NCBI RefSeq assembly: GCF_003001815.1
Contig: NZ_PVMZ01000003.1
Location: forward strand, 1 to 64,000
DNA from: Actinoplanes italicus
GTDB lineage: Bacteria; Actinomycetota; Actinomycetes; Mycobacteriales; Micromonosporaceae
Direction: 5' to 3'
DNA: 64,000 bases
Shown: in pieces, positions 26,918 to 34,821 of the stretch
How positions within the stretch are numbered: the stretch's first letter is position 1
How the letters are laid out: each line of letters opens with the position of its first letter
Translations under genes and position numbers: made by a program
Notes under the pieces: generated by a model
What the model saw: only the letters and a program-made list of their open reading frames with translations
The model's database searches: none
Told to the model about the DNA's origin: nothing

Positions 26918-29900
26918 ATGCTCGATAACGAGCCCCCAGTCAACCTGGGAGATCAGGGCGGTGAACGGGACGGAGCAACCACTCCTCCCGGAGATGCCGC
27001 CGCAAGCACCACCCCTGCACGCCGGACGCGGGCCCCGCGTCGCAAGGCGGCAGCGCCCGCGCCGGAGGCCGACACGCCGGCCGCCGAGCCGGGCGCCGGA
27101 ATCGAGGCCGCGGCCGCGGCCGATGCTGTGGCCGACGCCGCCGAGGCTCCGCCCGCGCCGGTGAAGAAGGCGACCCGGGCCCGCCGTAAGAAGGTCGAGC
27201 CCGCCGCCGAGGAGACCCCGTCCGCCGCCTCGCCGGCAGAAGAGGTCGCCGCCACCCCGGCCGAGGAGATCGCCGAGGTTCCGCCCGCGCCGGTGAAGAA
27301 GGCGACCCGGGCGCGCCGCAAGAAGGTCGAACCCGTCGCTGAGCAGCCCTCTCTGCTCGAGGACCCGACTCCCGCCGACGTGCCTGCCGACGTGGTGGTC
27401 ACGCCGGCCGAGCCGGAGGCCACCGCCGAGATCTCCGAGGAGGACGAGGCCGCCCTGATCGAGGAGGCCGCCGTGGAGGCAGCCTCCGCGGCCCGCGCCG
27501 CCGGCGTTCCGGTGGTCGGCATCCTCCCGCTCGACGACGACTTCGTGGAGGAGCAGCCGGCCGGGCGCGCCCGCAAGGCCGCCCTGCCCCCCGCTGTCCT
27601 GTTCATGCCGCCCGAGGCCACCGAGCAGCCCCCGCCGGTGACCCGTCGCCGCCGCCCGGCAGCCGACCCGCTCGCGATCCCGGTCTCCGCCGAGCCCGTG
27701 GAGCCCGTGGAGACCGCTGCCGAGCCGGTCGCCGAGCCGGTCGCGGAGGAGCCCGCCGAGGGCCCCCGCCGCAGCCGTCGCCGCCGCCGGGGTGCGGCCG
27801 AGGAGCCCGCCGAGGTCGCGGTCACCGAGGCCGAGCCCGTGCTGGACGAGACCGACGAGAGCGCCGACGACGTCGAGGATGGCGCCGACGAGGGCGACGA
27901 CGATGACGACGAGGCCGGTGCCCGCCGCCGGCGGCGCCGCGGCCGTCGTGGCCGGGGCCGGGGCAAGGGCCCGTCCGACGAGGCCGACGACGACACCGAC
28001 TCCGACGGCGAGTCCGACTCCGAGGAGGGCGCCGAGGCGTCCGCCGACGAGGGCGACGACGAGGAGGAGTCCGAGGACGGCGAGGGCGACGGGGTCACCC
28101 GCCGCCGGCGCCGCCGTCGCCGCAAGGGTTCCGGTGACACCGAGACCGGTGGCATCGAGGACGGCGTGCACACCGTGGTCCGCGTCCGCGAGCCTCGCCG
28201 CACCTCCGACGAGGTGCAGGGTGTCTCCGGCTCGACCCGGCTGGAGGCCAAGCGCCAGCGCCGCCGCGACGGCCGGGAGCAGCGGCGGACCCGTCCGCCG
28301 ATCCTGAGCGAGTCGGAGTTCCTGGCCCGTCGTGAGGCCGTGGACCGGGTCATGGTCGTCCGGCAGAAGCAGGACCGCACCCAGATCGCGGTTCTCGAGG
28401 ACGGCATCCTGGTCGAGCACTACGTGGCCCGGGCCACCTCCGGCACCATGGTCGGCAACGTGTACCTCGGCAAGGTGCAGAACGTGCTGCCGAGCATGGA
28501 GGCCGCCTTCGTCGACGTCGGCCGCGGCCGTAACGCCGTGCTCTACGCCGGTGAGGTCAACTGGGACGCCACCGGGCTGGAGGGGCGCGCCCGCTCGATC
28601 GAGCAGGCGCTGCGCTCCGGCGACTCGGTGCTCGTGCAGGTCACCAAGGACCCGATCGGTCACAAGGGCGCCCGGCTGACCAGCCACATCGCGCTCTCCG
28701 GCCGGCACCTGGTGTACGTGCCGAACGGCAACGCCTCAGGCATCAGCCGCAAGCTGCCGGACAACGAGCGCAAGCGGCTGCGCGACATCCTGAAGAAGCT
28801 CGTGCCGGACGGCGCCGGCGTGATCGTCCGCACCGCGGCCGAGGGCGCGACCGAGGACGAGCTGGCCCGCGACGTCAAGCGGCTGCAGGCGCAGTGGGAG
28901 GACATCCAGGCGCGGGCCGCCGAGGGCAACGCCCCGCGGGCGCTGTCCGAGGAGCCCGACCTGGTCATCCGGGTGGTCCGGGACCTCTTCAACGAGGACT
29001 TCCGCGACCTGGTGGTCCAGGGCGAGCAGGCGTACGCCGAGGTGGAGAACTACCTCGAGTCGGTCTCCCCGGACCTGGTCGAGCGTCTGCGCCGGCACAC
29101 CGGAGCCGGCGACGTGTTCGCCGAGCACCGGATCGACGAGCAGATCCTCAAGGGCCTGGACCGCAAGGTCTTCCTGCCGTCCGGCGGTCACCTGGTGATC
29201 GATCGCACCGAGGCCATGACGGTGGTCGACGTCAACACCGGTAAGTACACCGGCGCGGGCGGCAACCTCGAGGAGACGGTCACCCGCAACAACCTGGAGG
29301 CGGCCGAGGAGATCGTGCGCCAGCTGCGGCTGCGGGACCTCGGTGGCATCGTGGTGATCGACTTCATCGACATGGTGCTGGAGAGCAACCGCGAGCTGGT
29401 GCTGCGGCGGCTCACCGAGTGCCTGGGCCGTGACCGGACCAAGCACCAGGTCACCGAGATCACTTCGCTCGGCCTGGTGCAGATGACCCGGAAGCGGATC
29501 GGCGCCGGACTGCTCGAGGCGTTCAGTGAGACCTGCGACCACTGCAAGGGCCGGGGCCTGATGATCCACTCCGAGCCGGTGCCGGAGAAGCGGTCGAACG
29601 GCGGCGGCAACGGTGGTGGCGGCGGTGCCAGTACCCAGGTGAAGGCGGTGGCGGCGGCAGTGCCGCGTACCGAGGCACCGGTACAGCAACAGCCGCCCGC
29701 GGCTCGTCAGCGGCGGCGCCGGGGTGGCGACAGCTCTCCGGTGGAGCAGCCGGTCGAGACCGTCACCGAGCCGGCCGCTGAGACGGCCGCCGAGGTGGTG
29801 GAACCGGTGGAGCCGGTCGAGCCCGTCCAGCCGGCCCAGCCGGTGGTGGCCGTGGAGCCGGGCCCGGCCGCGGAGGTGGCCGAGGTGCCGCCGGCAGCTC

Positions 29901-30187
29901 CGGTCGCCGGTTCGGGCATCGTCCGGCGGGCGCCGAAGCCCGCGCTGACCACCACGGACGAAGACGACGGCTACGACATCAGCGGGTACGACCTCTCGCG
30001 TTACGACACGCCGGCCGAGCAGAACGGCACGCACGCGACGGACGACGAGCCGCTGCGGCTGGTCGGGGCGGACGACCCGGACGCGGCCGACGAGGACGAG
30101 GAAGAGGACGACGACGTGGTGGGCGCCGGCACGGGCACCCGGCGTCGGTCGAGGCGGGGCGGCGCGAGGCGGCGTACCCGGCCCTGA
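26918..30187 (+). CDS. rne: Ribonuclease E/G
   Basis: This endoribonuclease starts mRNA decay and processes rRNA. The 1089-residue product has an actinobacterial layout: a disordered N-terminal arm (about 1-480) with alternating Lys/Arg-rich and acidic patches and two copies of PPAPVKKATRARRKKVEP, the S1/5'-sensor region (GNVYLGKVQNVLPSMEAAF near 511), the DNase I-like catalytic site (VVDVNTGKY near 768 and VVIDFIDM near 811), the zinc-link CDHCKGRG near 872, and a second acidic/Pro-rich tail. Start ATG 26918 has GGAGAG at good spacing. A strong terminator follows. The low-complexity arms likely bind RNA and partner proteins. Confidence 0.97.
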   Translation: MLDNEPPVNLGDQGGERDGATTPPGDAAASTTPARRTRAPRRKAAAPAPEADTPAAEPGAGIEAAAAADAVADAAEAPPAPVKKATRARRKKVEPAAEETPSAASPAEEVAATPAEEIAEVPPAPVKKATRARRKKVEPVAEQPSLLEDPTPADVPADVVVTPAEPEATAEISEEDEAALIEEAAVEAASAARAAGVPVVGILPLDDDFVEEQPAGRARKAALPPAVLFMPPEATEQPPPVTRRRRPAADPLAIPVSAEPVEPVETAAEPVAEPVAEEPAEGPRRSRRRRRGAAEEPAEVAVTEAEPVLDETDESADDVEDGADEGDDDDDEAGARRRRRRGRRGRGRGKGPSDEADDDTDSDGESDSEEGAEASADEGDDEEESEDGEGDGVTRRRRRRRRKGSGDTETGGIEDGVHTVVRVREPRRTSDEVQGVSGSTRLEAKRQRRRDGREQRRTRPPILSESEFLARREAVDRVMVVRQKQDRTQIAVLEDGILVEHYVARATSGTMVGNVYLGKVQNVLPSMEAAFVDVGRGRNAVLYAGEVNWDATGLEGRARSIEQALRSGDSVLVQVTKDPIGHKGARLTSHIALSGRHLVYVPNGNASGISRKLPDNERKRLRDILKKLVPDGAGVIVRTAAEGATEDELARDVKRLQAQWEDIQARAAEGNAPRALSEEPDLVIRVVRDLFNEDFRDLVVQGEQAYAEVENYLESVSPDLVERLRRHTGAGDVFAEHRIDEQILKGLDRKVFLPSGGHLVIDRTEAMTVVDVNTGKYTGAGGNLEETVTRNNLEAAEEIVRQLRLRDLGGIVVIDFIDMVLESNRELVLRRLTECLGRDRTKHQVTEITSLGLVQMTRKRIGAGLLEAFSETCDHCKGRGLMIHSEPVPEKRSNGGGNGGGGGASTQVKAVAAAVPRTEAPVQQQPPAARQRRRRGGDSSPVEQPVETVTEPAAETAAEVVEPVEPVEPVQPAQPVVAVEPGPAAEVAEVPPAAPVAGSGIVRRAPKPALTTTDEDDGYDISGYDLSRYDTPAEQNGTHATDDEPLRLVGADDPDAADEDEEEDDDVVGAGTGTRRRSRRGGARRRTRP

Positions 30188-30200
30188 GCAGTGCGGACCC

Positions 30201-30247
30201 GGCCCGGCAGTTAGCTGTAAAGAAAGTTAACTGCCGGGCCGGGTTTT
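30201..30247 (+). terminator. Rho-independent terminator after rne
   Basis: A perfect 13-bp stem (30201-30213 with 30228-30240) with a 14-base loop is followed by GGGTTTT. Confidence 0.9.
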
Positions 30248-30297
30248 CCGTTACCCTCTGCGGGGTCGATCCCTGTCCCCCGAGGAGACCGAGTCCC

Positions 30298-30789
30298 ATG
30301 CGTATCCCTGCCCTCGCCGCGGTGGCGATCTCCGCTGTGTTTCTGACCGGCTGCTCCGGCGGCGACGAACCTGCCGCGAAGGGGACCGACCCCGCCGCGG
30401 CGGGCGGTACGGCGGCCGCGTCGCAGCAGGCCGAGAAGCCGACCGACACCGCGCTCTCCGAAGACACCGAGGCCATCTGTGCCCAGGCCAGCCGGACCAG
30501 CAACGAGTTCGGCAAGACGTTCGCCGAGGACTACCAGCTCCTGATCAAGGCTGCCGCCGAGGGCAAGGAGGCGAAGGCCAAGGCCCAGGAGAAGGTCACT
30601 CGTGATCTGGAGAACTTCTCCTTCGCCCTGCTGGACATGTCGAAGCTGGCCGCCGACCCCACGGTCAAGAAGGCGCTGGGGTCGATGGGGGCGCAGGTCA
30701 CCGCTCTCAAGGGTGACGTCACCAAGGTCGACGAGAAGAAGCTGGCCGACCTTCACGGCGTGCTGGACAAGGCCTGCGGCCGCGGGTGA
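30298..30789 (+). CDS. Small lipoprotein of unknown function
   Basis: The 163-residue product has a signal peptide with lipobox LTGC at Cys19, a short Ala/Gly/Lys tether and a helical domain (about 55-163) with two cysteines (ICAQ near the start and ACGRG at the end) that could form a disulfide. GAGGAGACC lies about 9 bases before the ATG. It lies between rne and rplU, which are usually close neighbours, behind its own terminator-separated region. I do not recognise the domain. Confidence 0.8.
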   Translation: MRIPALAAVAISAVFLTGCSGGDEPAAKGTDPAAAGGTAAASQQAEKPTDTALSEDTEAICAQASRTSNEFGKTFAEDYQLLIKAAAEGKEAKAKAQEKVTRDLENFSFALLDMSKLAADPTVKKALGSMGAQVTALKGDVTKVDEKKLADLHGVLDKACGRG

Positions 30790-30798
30790 CGGCCCGGT

Positions 30799-30828
30799 TT
30801 GGGTCTCGGCCCTGCGATGAAGTAGTCT
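30799..30828 (+). promoter_or_regulatory. Candidate rplU promoter (TTGGGT - 18 bp - TAGTCT)
   Basis: TTGGGT at 30799 and TAGTCT at 30823 are spaced by 18 bases. This would give a leader of about 145 bases before rplU, with two small stems (GCGCC-TTTTC-GGCGC near 30839 and GCAGCC-AT-GCGGCTGC near 30950). Confidence 0.4.
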
Positions 30829-30980
30829 TTCCGACGGCGCCTTTTCGGCGCTAGTTCCGTGCGCGGCTTCGGGATCACCTGAGTGGATCACTCGAGTGGA
30901 TGACTTGAGCGCCTGCCGGATTCTCAGCAACATCCGCCAGCAGCCATGCGGCTGCGTAAGTCTCAGGGAGTCCGCGTCCG

Positions 30981-31295
30981 ATGTACGCGATCGTCAAGAC
31001 CGGCGGCAAGCAGTACAAGGTTGCCGAGGGCGACGTGATCGAGGTCGAGAAGCTCGCGGGTCAGCCCGGCGACGCCCTGACCCTCGCCGCGGTCCTCCTC
31101 GTCGACGGTGACAACCTGGTGACCGAAGCGGCCAAGCTTGCCAACGTTACGGTGTCCGGCGAGATCGCCGAGCACACCAAGGGTCCGAAGATCCGGATCC
31201 ACAAGTTCAAGAACAAGACCGGTTACCACAAGCGCCAGGGGCACCGTCAGCCGCTGACCCGCGTCAAGGTCACCGGCATCAAGAGCGGGAAGTAG
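30981..31295 (+). CDS. rplU: 50S ribosomal protein L21
   Basis: The 104-residue protein has the full L21 pattern: [18 protein letters not shown] at the N-terminus, then the [20 protein letters not shown] loop that contacts 23S rRNA, and the end LTRVKVTGI. Length is standard. AGGGAG lies about 10 bases before the ATG. It starts the conserved rplU-rpmA-obg cluster, with rpmA eight bases downstream. Confidence 0.98.
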   Translation: MYAIVKTGGKQYKVAEGDVIEVEKLAGQPGDALTLAAVLLVDGDNLVTEAAKLANVTVSGEIAEHTKGPKIRIHKFKNKTGYHKRQGHRQPLTRVKVTGIKSGK

Positions 31296-31303
31296 GCGCG
31301 GAC

Positions 31304-31561
31304 ATGGCTCATAAAAAGGGTGCATCCAGCTCGCGTAACGGCCGTGAGTCCGCTGCTCAGCGGCTGGGCGTCAAGCGGTTCGGCGGTCAGCTCGTCAACG
31401 CCGGCGAGATCCTGATCCGCCAGCGGGGCACGAAGTTCCACCCCGGCGACCTGGTCGGCCGTGGCGGCGACGACACACTGTTCGCGCTCGCCACCGGCAA
31501 CGTCCTGTTCGGCACCTCGCGCGGTCGCAAGACCGTCAGCATCGTGCCGGTCGCGCAGTAG
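31304..31561 (+). CDS. rpmA: 50S ribosomal protein L27
   Basis: The 85-residue protein begins [16 protein letters not shown], with no N-terminal cleavage extension of the Firmicute kind, and contains GVKRFGGQ and [17 protein letters not shown] sequence (here [17 protein letters not shown]). The N-terminus reaches the peptidyl-transferase centre in known ribosomes. It is eight bases behind rplU and followed by a strong terminator. Confidence 0.98.
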   Translation: MAHKKGASSSRNGRESAAQRLGVKRFGGQLVNAGEILIRQRGTKFHPGDLVGRGGDDTLFALATGNVLFGTSRGRKTVSIVPVAQ

Positions 31562-31569
31562 TTTTCTCT

Positions 31570-31614
31570 ACAGCGGGCCGTGGACCCTCGGGTCCGCGGC
31601 CCGCTGTCGTTTTT
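31570..31614 (+). terminator. Terminator between rpmA and obg
   Basis: A 17-bp stem with one G-T pair (31570-31586 with 31591-31607), tetraloop CTCG, then CGTTTTT. It ends or attenuates the ribosomal-protein message before obg. Confidence 0.9.
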
Positions 31615-31639
31615 CTTCGGTTAGCAGTAGGAGCTGGAA

Positions 31640-33142
31640 GTGACCACGTTCGTCGACCGGGTAGTGCTGCACCTGCAGGCGGGTGACGGTGGCCACGGCT
31701 GTGCCTCCGTACACCGGGAGAAGTTCAAGCCGCTCGGCGGACCGGACGGCGGCAACGGCGGGCACGGCGGCAGCATCACCCTGGTGGTGGACCCCCAGCA
31801 GCACACCCTGCTGGACTTCCACTTCCACCCGCACATCAAGGCCAGCAACGGTGGTGGCGGCGCCGGGTCGAACCGGGACGGCGCGACCGGCCGGGACCTG
31901 GTTCTCAAGGTGCCGGACGGCACCGTCGTGCAGACCGAGGACGGCGAGGTGCTGGCCGACATGGTCGGCGCCGGCACCGAGTTCACCGTGGCCCGTGGCG
32001 GTCGCGGCGGCCGGGGCAACGCCTCACTGGCCAACGCCCGGCGCAAGGTTCCCGGCTTCGCCGAGCTGGGTGAGCCCGGCGACCAGCTGGACGTGGTGCT
32101 CGAGCTGAAGAGCGTCGCCGACGTCGGCCTGGTCGGGTTCCCGTCGGCCGGCAAGTCGTCGCTGATCGCGGTGATGTCCGCGGCCAAGCCGAAGATCGCC
32201 GACTACCCGTTCACGACGCTGGTGCCGAACCTGGGTGTGGTGCAGGCCGGCGAGGTGACCTACACCATCGCCGACGTGCCAGGCCTCATCCCGGGCGCGG
32301 CCACCGGCAAGGGCCTGGGCATGCAGTTCCTGCGCCACATCGAGCGCACCTCCGTGCTGGTGCACGTGCTCGACGCGGCCGCGCCGGAGATCGAGCGTGA
32401 CCCGCTGGCCGACCTCGACGCGATCGAGGCCGAGCTCTCCGCGTACGGCGGCCTGGAGGACCGGCCGCGGATCGTGGTTCTCAACAAGATCGACATCCCG
32501 GACGGGCGCGACCTGGCCGAGATGGTCCGCCCGGACCTCACGGCCCGCGGCTACCAGGTGTTCGAGGTCAGCGCGATGACCCGCGAGGGTCTGCGCGAGT
32601 TCGGCTTCGCCCTGGCCAAGCTGGTCGCCGAGTACCGCGCGAACAAGCCGGTCGAGGAGGCCACCCGGATCGTGATCCGCCCGCGGGCGATCGACGACAC
32701 CGGCTTCACCATCGAGCAGGACGAGGACGGCGTCTTCGTGATCCGCGGCACCCAGGTGGAGCGCTGGATCAAGCAGACCAACTTCGACAACGACGAGGCC
32801 ATCGGTTACCTGGGTGACCGGCTGGAGCGCCTCGGCGTCGAGACGGAGCTGGCCAAGAAGGGCGCCAAGGCCGGTGACCCGGTCCGGATCGGCGCGCGCG
32901 AGTTCGACTGGCAGCCCAACGCCGGCGAGTACGTCTCCGGCCCGCGCGGCACCGACTCGCGGCTCGAGGAGCTCGACACCCGGCCGTCCGCGGCACAGCG
33001 GCTCGCGGCCCGTAAGGCCCGCCGGATCCGCAACGACGACGAACTCGTCCACATGTCCGCCGACGGCACGGTCAGCACGATCTCCAATTCGAGCCGCCCG
33101 GTGCTGGTCAGCGACGACGAGGACGACGACATCGAGGGATAG
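31640..33142 (+). CDS. obg: Obg-family GTPase
   Basis: Obg is a GTPase of 50S assembly that also links to stress signalling. The 500-residue product has the glycine-rich Obg fold (1-about 158), a GTPase domain with G1 GFPSAGKSS near 165, G3 DVPGLIPGA and G4 NKID, and the C-terminal OCT domain (about 335-425) found in longer Obg proteins, then an acidic end ([10 protein letters not shown]). GTG 31640 has AGGAG seven bases upstream. The gene follows rplU-rpmA as usual, but proB/proA, which often come next in actinobacteria, are not here. Confidence 0.97.
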   Translation: MTTFVDRVVLHLQAGDGGHGCASVHREKFKPLGGPDGGNGGHGGSITLVVDPQQHTLLDFHFHPHIKASNGGGGAGSNRDGATGRDLVLKVPDGTVVQTEDGEVLADMVGAGTEFTVARGGRGGRGNASLANARRKVPGFAELGEPGDQLDVVLELKSVADVGLVGFPSAGKSSLIAVMSAAKPKIADYPFTTLVPNLGVVQAGEVTYTIADVPGLIPGAATGKGLGMQFLRHIERTSVLVHVLDAAAPEIERDPLADLDAIEAELSAYGGLEDRPRIVVLNKIDIPDGRDLAEMVRPDLTARGYQVFEVSAMTREGLREFGFALAKLVAEYRANKPVEEATRIVIRPRAIDDTGFTIEQDEDGVFVIRGTQVERWIKQTNFDNDEAIGYLGDRLERLGVETELAKKGAKAGDPVRIGAREFDWQPNAGEYVSGPRGTDSRLEELDTRPSAAQRLAARKARRIRNDDELVHMSADGTVSTISNSSRPVLVSDDEDDDIEG

Positions 33143-33186
33143 GCCGCAGGCCAGATCACCGCAACCCGCCGGAAAGGGACGTCACC

Positions 33187-33192
33187 TAGGGT
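33187..33192 (+). promoter_or_regulatory. Putative -10 box (TAGGGT) of the GNAT gene
   Basis: TAGGGT is seven bases before the GTG at 33200. No Shine-Dalgarno sequence is visible. Confidence 0.45.
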
Positions 33193-33199
33193 CACCTCC

Positions 33200-33637
33200 G
33201 TGCTGATCGAAATCCGCGACTCCCTGGACCCGGAACTCGCCGCTCTTCTCGCTGCTCAGCAGTGGGAGCTGGCCGAGTTCGGGGTCCGCGCGGAGACTCG
33301 GAGCCTCGAACCGGACGATGACGCCGAGTATCTGGTCGGTGCGGTGCACGGCCGCGCGGTGGCCTGCGGGTCGTGGCAGGCACTCGAACCGGGCACTGCC
33401 GGGCTGAGCCGGATGTACGTCCGCCCCGCCTTCCGCGGCCGCGGCCTGGCCCGGCAGTTGATCGTGGCGGTCGAGGAGGAGGCGCTCGCCGCGGGCCGGC
33501 CCCTGCTCCGTCTGGAGGTGGAGGTCCGGTTGCCCGCGGCGATCGCCCTCTACCAGTCCTCGGGCTACCGGCAGGTGACGCCGGCGGCTCCGGGGCTGGT
33601 GCGTTTCGAGAAGCGGCTGCCGGCCCCGGTCCAATGA
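33200..33637 (+). CDS. GNAT-family N-acetyltransferase
   Basis: The 145-residue protein is one GNAT domain: the acetyl-CoA pyrophosphate loop is RGRGLARQL (about residues 80-88) after LSRMYVRPAFRG, and motif B is IALYQSSGYRQV. The substrate cannot be told from sequence. It is a short stand-alone gene whose GTG start is predicted to be leaderless. It ends four bases before the convergent trpS stop. Confidence 0.9.
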   Translation: MLIEIRDSLDPELAALLAAQQWELAEFGVRAETRSLEPDDDAEYLVGAVHGRAVACGSWQALEPGTAGLSRMYVRPAFRGRGLARQLIVAVEEEALAAGRPLLRLEVEVRLPAAIALYQSSGYRQVTPAAPGLVRFEKRLPAPVQ

Positions 33638-33641
33638 GCGG

Positions 33642-34607
33642 TCAGTCCAGTAGCCCGATGGCGGCGCGCGTCCGGCGTACCGTCGCCTGAGCTCTTGCCC
33701 GGACCTTCGCCGCGCCCTCCGCCAGGACCTTCCGGACGTGGGCGGGATCGGCGGCGAGCTCCGCATGCCGCACGCGGATGGGCGCGAGCAGTGCCTCCAC
33801 CGCATCGGTGACCTCGCGTTTCAGTACCCCGTAGCGGTGCGGGTCGGACGGCTCCCGCCCGGCGCACTCGGCCAGGATGTCGATCAGGTTGGTGACGCCC
33901 GGCTGGGCCTCGCGGTCCCGCCGGACCACCGCGAGCTCGTCGGTGACCGCGCGCGCGATGATGCGCCGCACCACGTCCGGCGGGTCGAGCAGCCCGATCT
34001 GCCCGTTCCCGGAGCTCTTGCCCATCTTGGCGGTCGGCTCGGCCAGATCCATCACCCGGGCGGCGGCCTCCGGACGTACGCCCTCGGGCACCGTGAACGT
34101 CTCCCCGTAGCGGCCGTTGAACCTGGTGGCGATCGTGCGGGCGAGCTCCAGGTGCTGGTTCTGGTCCTCGCCGACCGGAACCTGCCGGATGTCGTGCAGC
34201 AGGATGTCGGCGGCCATCAGCACCGGATAGGTGAGCAGGCTCAACCGGACGTGCCCGCCGCCGGCCGACTTCTCCTTGAACTGGATCATCCGGGCCGCCT
34301 CACCGAACCCGGTCGCGCATTCCAGCAGGTAGTGCAGCTCGGTGTGCTCGGGAACCTGCGACTGCACGACGATCGGGGTGCGCTCCGGATCCACTCCGGC
34401 GGCGAGCATGACCGTCGCCTGTTCGAGCGTGAGAGCGCGTACCCGATCGGGGTCGTGTTCGATGGTCAGGGCGTGCAGATCCGCGATCAGCGCGATCGAA
34501 TCGGTGCTGTCCTGTGCGGCGATCAGGGGGCGCAGAGCGCCCAGCAGATTGCCGAGATGCAGATGGCCGGTGGGCTTGAAACCGGTCAGGCGGCGGGTGG
34601 TCGTCAT
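33642..34607 (-). CDS. trpS: Tryptophan-tRNA ligase
   Basis: This class I synthetase charges tRNA-Trp. The 321-residue product begins MTTTRRLTGFKPTGHLHLGN (HIGH-type HLGN) and has the KMSKS equivalent as KMGKSSGN, plus EHTELHYLLECATG and GEDQNQHLELAR blocks. ATG 34607 is chosen because AGGAG sits about 8 bases upstream; the frame stays open a further 13 codons. The 150-base leader contains a short peptide with two consecutive Trp codons and a terminator hairpin (both annotated), so expression should rise when charged tRNA-Trp is scarce. Confidence 0.97.
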   Translation of the reverse strand: MTTTRRLTGFKPTGHLHLGNLLGALRPLIAAQDSTDSIALIADLHALTIEHDPDRVRALTLEQATVMLAAGVDPERTPIVVQSQVPEHTELHYLLECATGFGEAARMIQFKEKSAGGGHVRLSLLTYPVLMAADILLHDIRQVPVGEDQNQHLELARTIATRFNGRYGETFTVPEGVRPEAAARVMDLAEPTAKMGKSSGNGQIGLLDPPDVVRRIIARAVTDELAVVRRDREAQPGVTNLIDILAECAGREPSDPHRYGVLKREVTDAVEALLAPIRVRHAELAADPAHVRKVLAEGAAKVRARAQATVRRTRAAIGLLD

Positions 34608-34660
34608 GTCGATCTCCTTTTGCGGGTACGGGCGAACGCGCACCACCGGGAGACCGGAAA

Positions 34661-34690
34661 CGAAGAACGGCCGCCCGATGAGGGCGGCCG
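34661..34690 (-). terminator. Attenuator hairpin in the trpS leader
   Basis: CGGCCGCCC and GGGCGGCCG (34668-34676 with 34682-34690) form a perfect 9-bp stem with a 5-base loop, followed on the minus strand by TTCTTCG. It lies between the leader peptide and trpS and would end transcription unless an alternative fold forms. Confidence 0.75.
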
Positions 34691-34724
34691 CGAAGTGATT
34701 ACGCGCGTGAGGTCAGCCGCCCGG

Positions 34725-34760
34725 TCAGGGCAGCCACCAGTTGTTGCTGAGAACGCGCAT
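34725..34760 (-). CDS. trpS leader peptide with tandem Trp codons
   Basis: A small frame encodes MRVLSNNWWLP and stop (11 residues). Two adjacent TGG codons in so short a peptide, placed 35 bases before a terminator hairpin and about 120 bases before trpS, are the hallmark of ribosome-mediated attenuation: stalling at Trp codons would favour an antiterminator. The ATG has no Shine-Dalgarno but has TACTCT seven bases upstream, so the mRNA probably starts at the ATG. Trp-rich leaders before trpS are known or predicted in other actinobacteria. Confidence 0.85.
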   Translation of the reverse strand: MRVLSNNWWLP

Positions 34761-34767
34761 GAGATTC

Positions 34768-34773
34768 AGAGTA
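34768..34773 (-). promoter_or_regulatory. Putative -10 box (TACTCT) of the trpS leader transcript
   Basis: TACTCT is seven bases before the leader-peptide ATG at 34760 on the minus strand. Confidence 0.5.
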
Positions 34774-34821
34774 GCCCGCCCGTCGGAAGGGCCGCGCTCC
34801 CCTGCGGGCATGATTGTCGTC

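Noticed and set aside
26483..28708. 741-codon open frame opposite rne and DUF2344
   Set aside because: Gly/Leu/Val low-complexity shadow of the disordered arm of RNase E.
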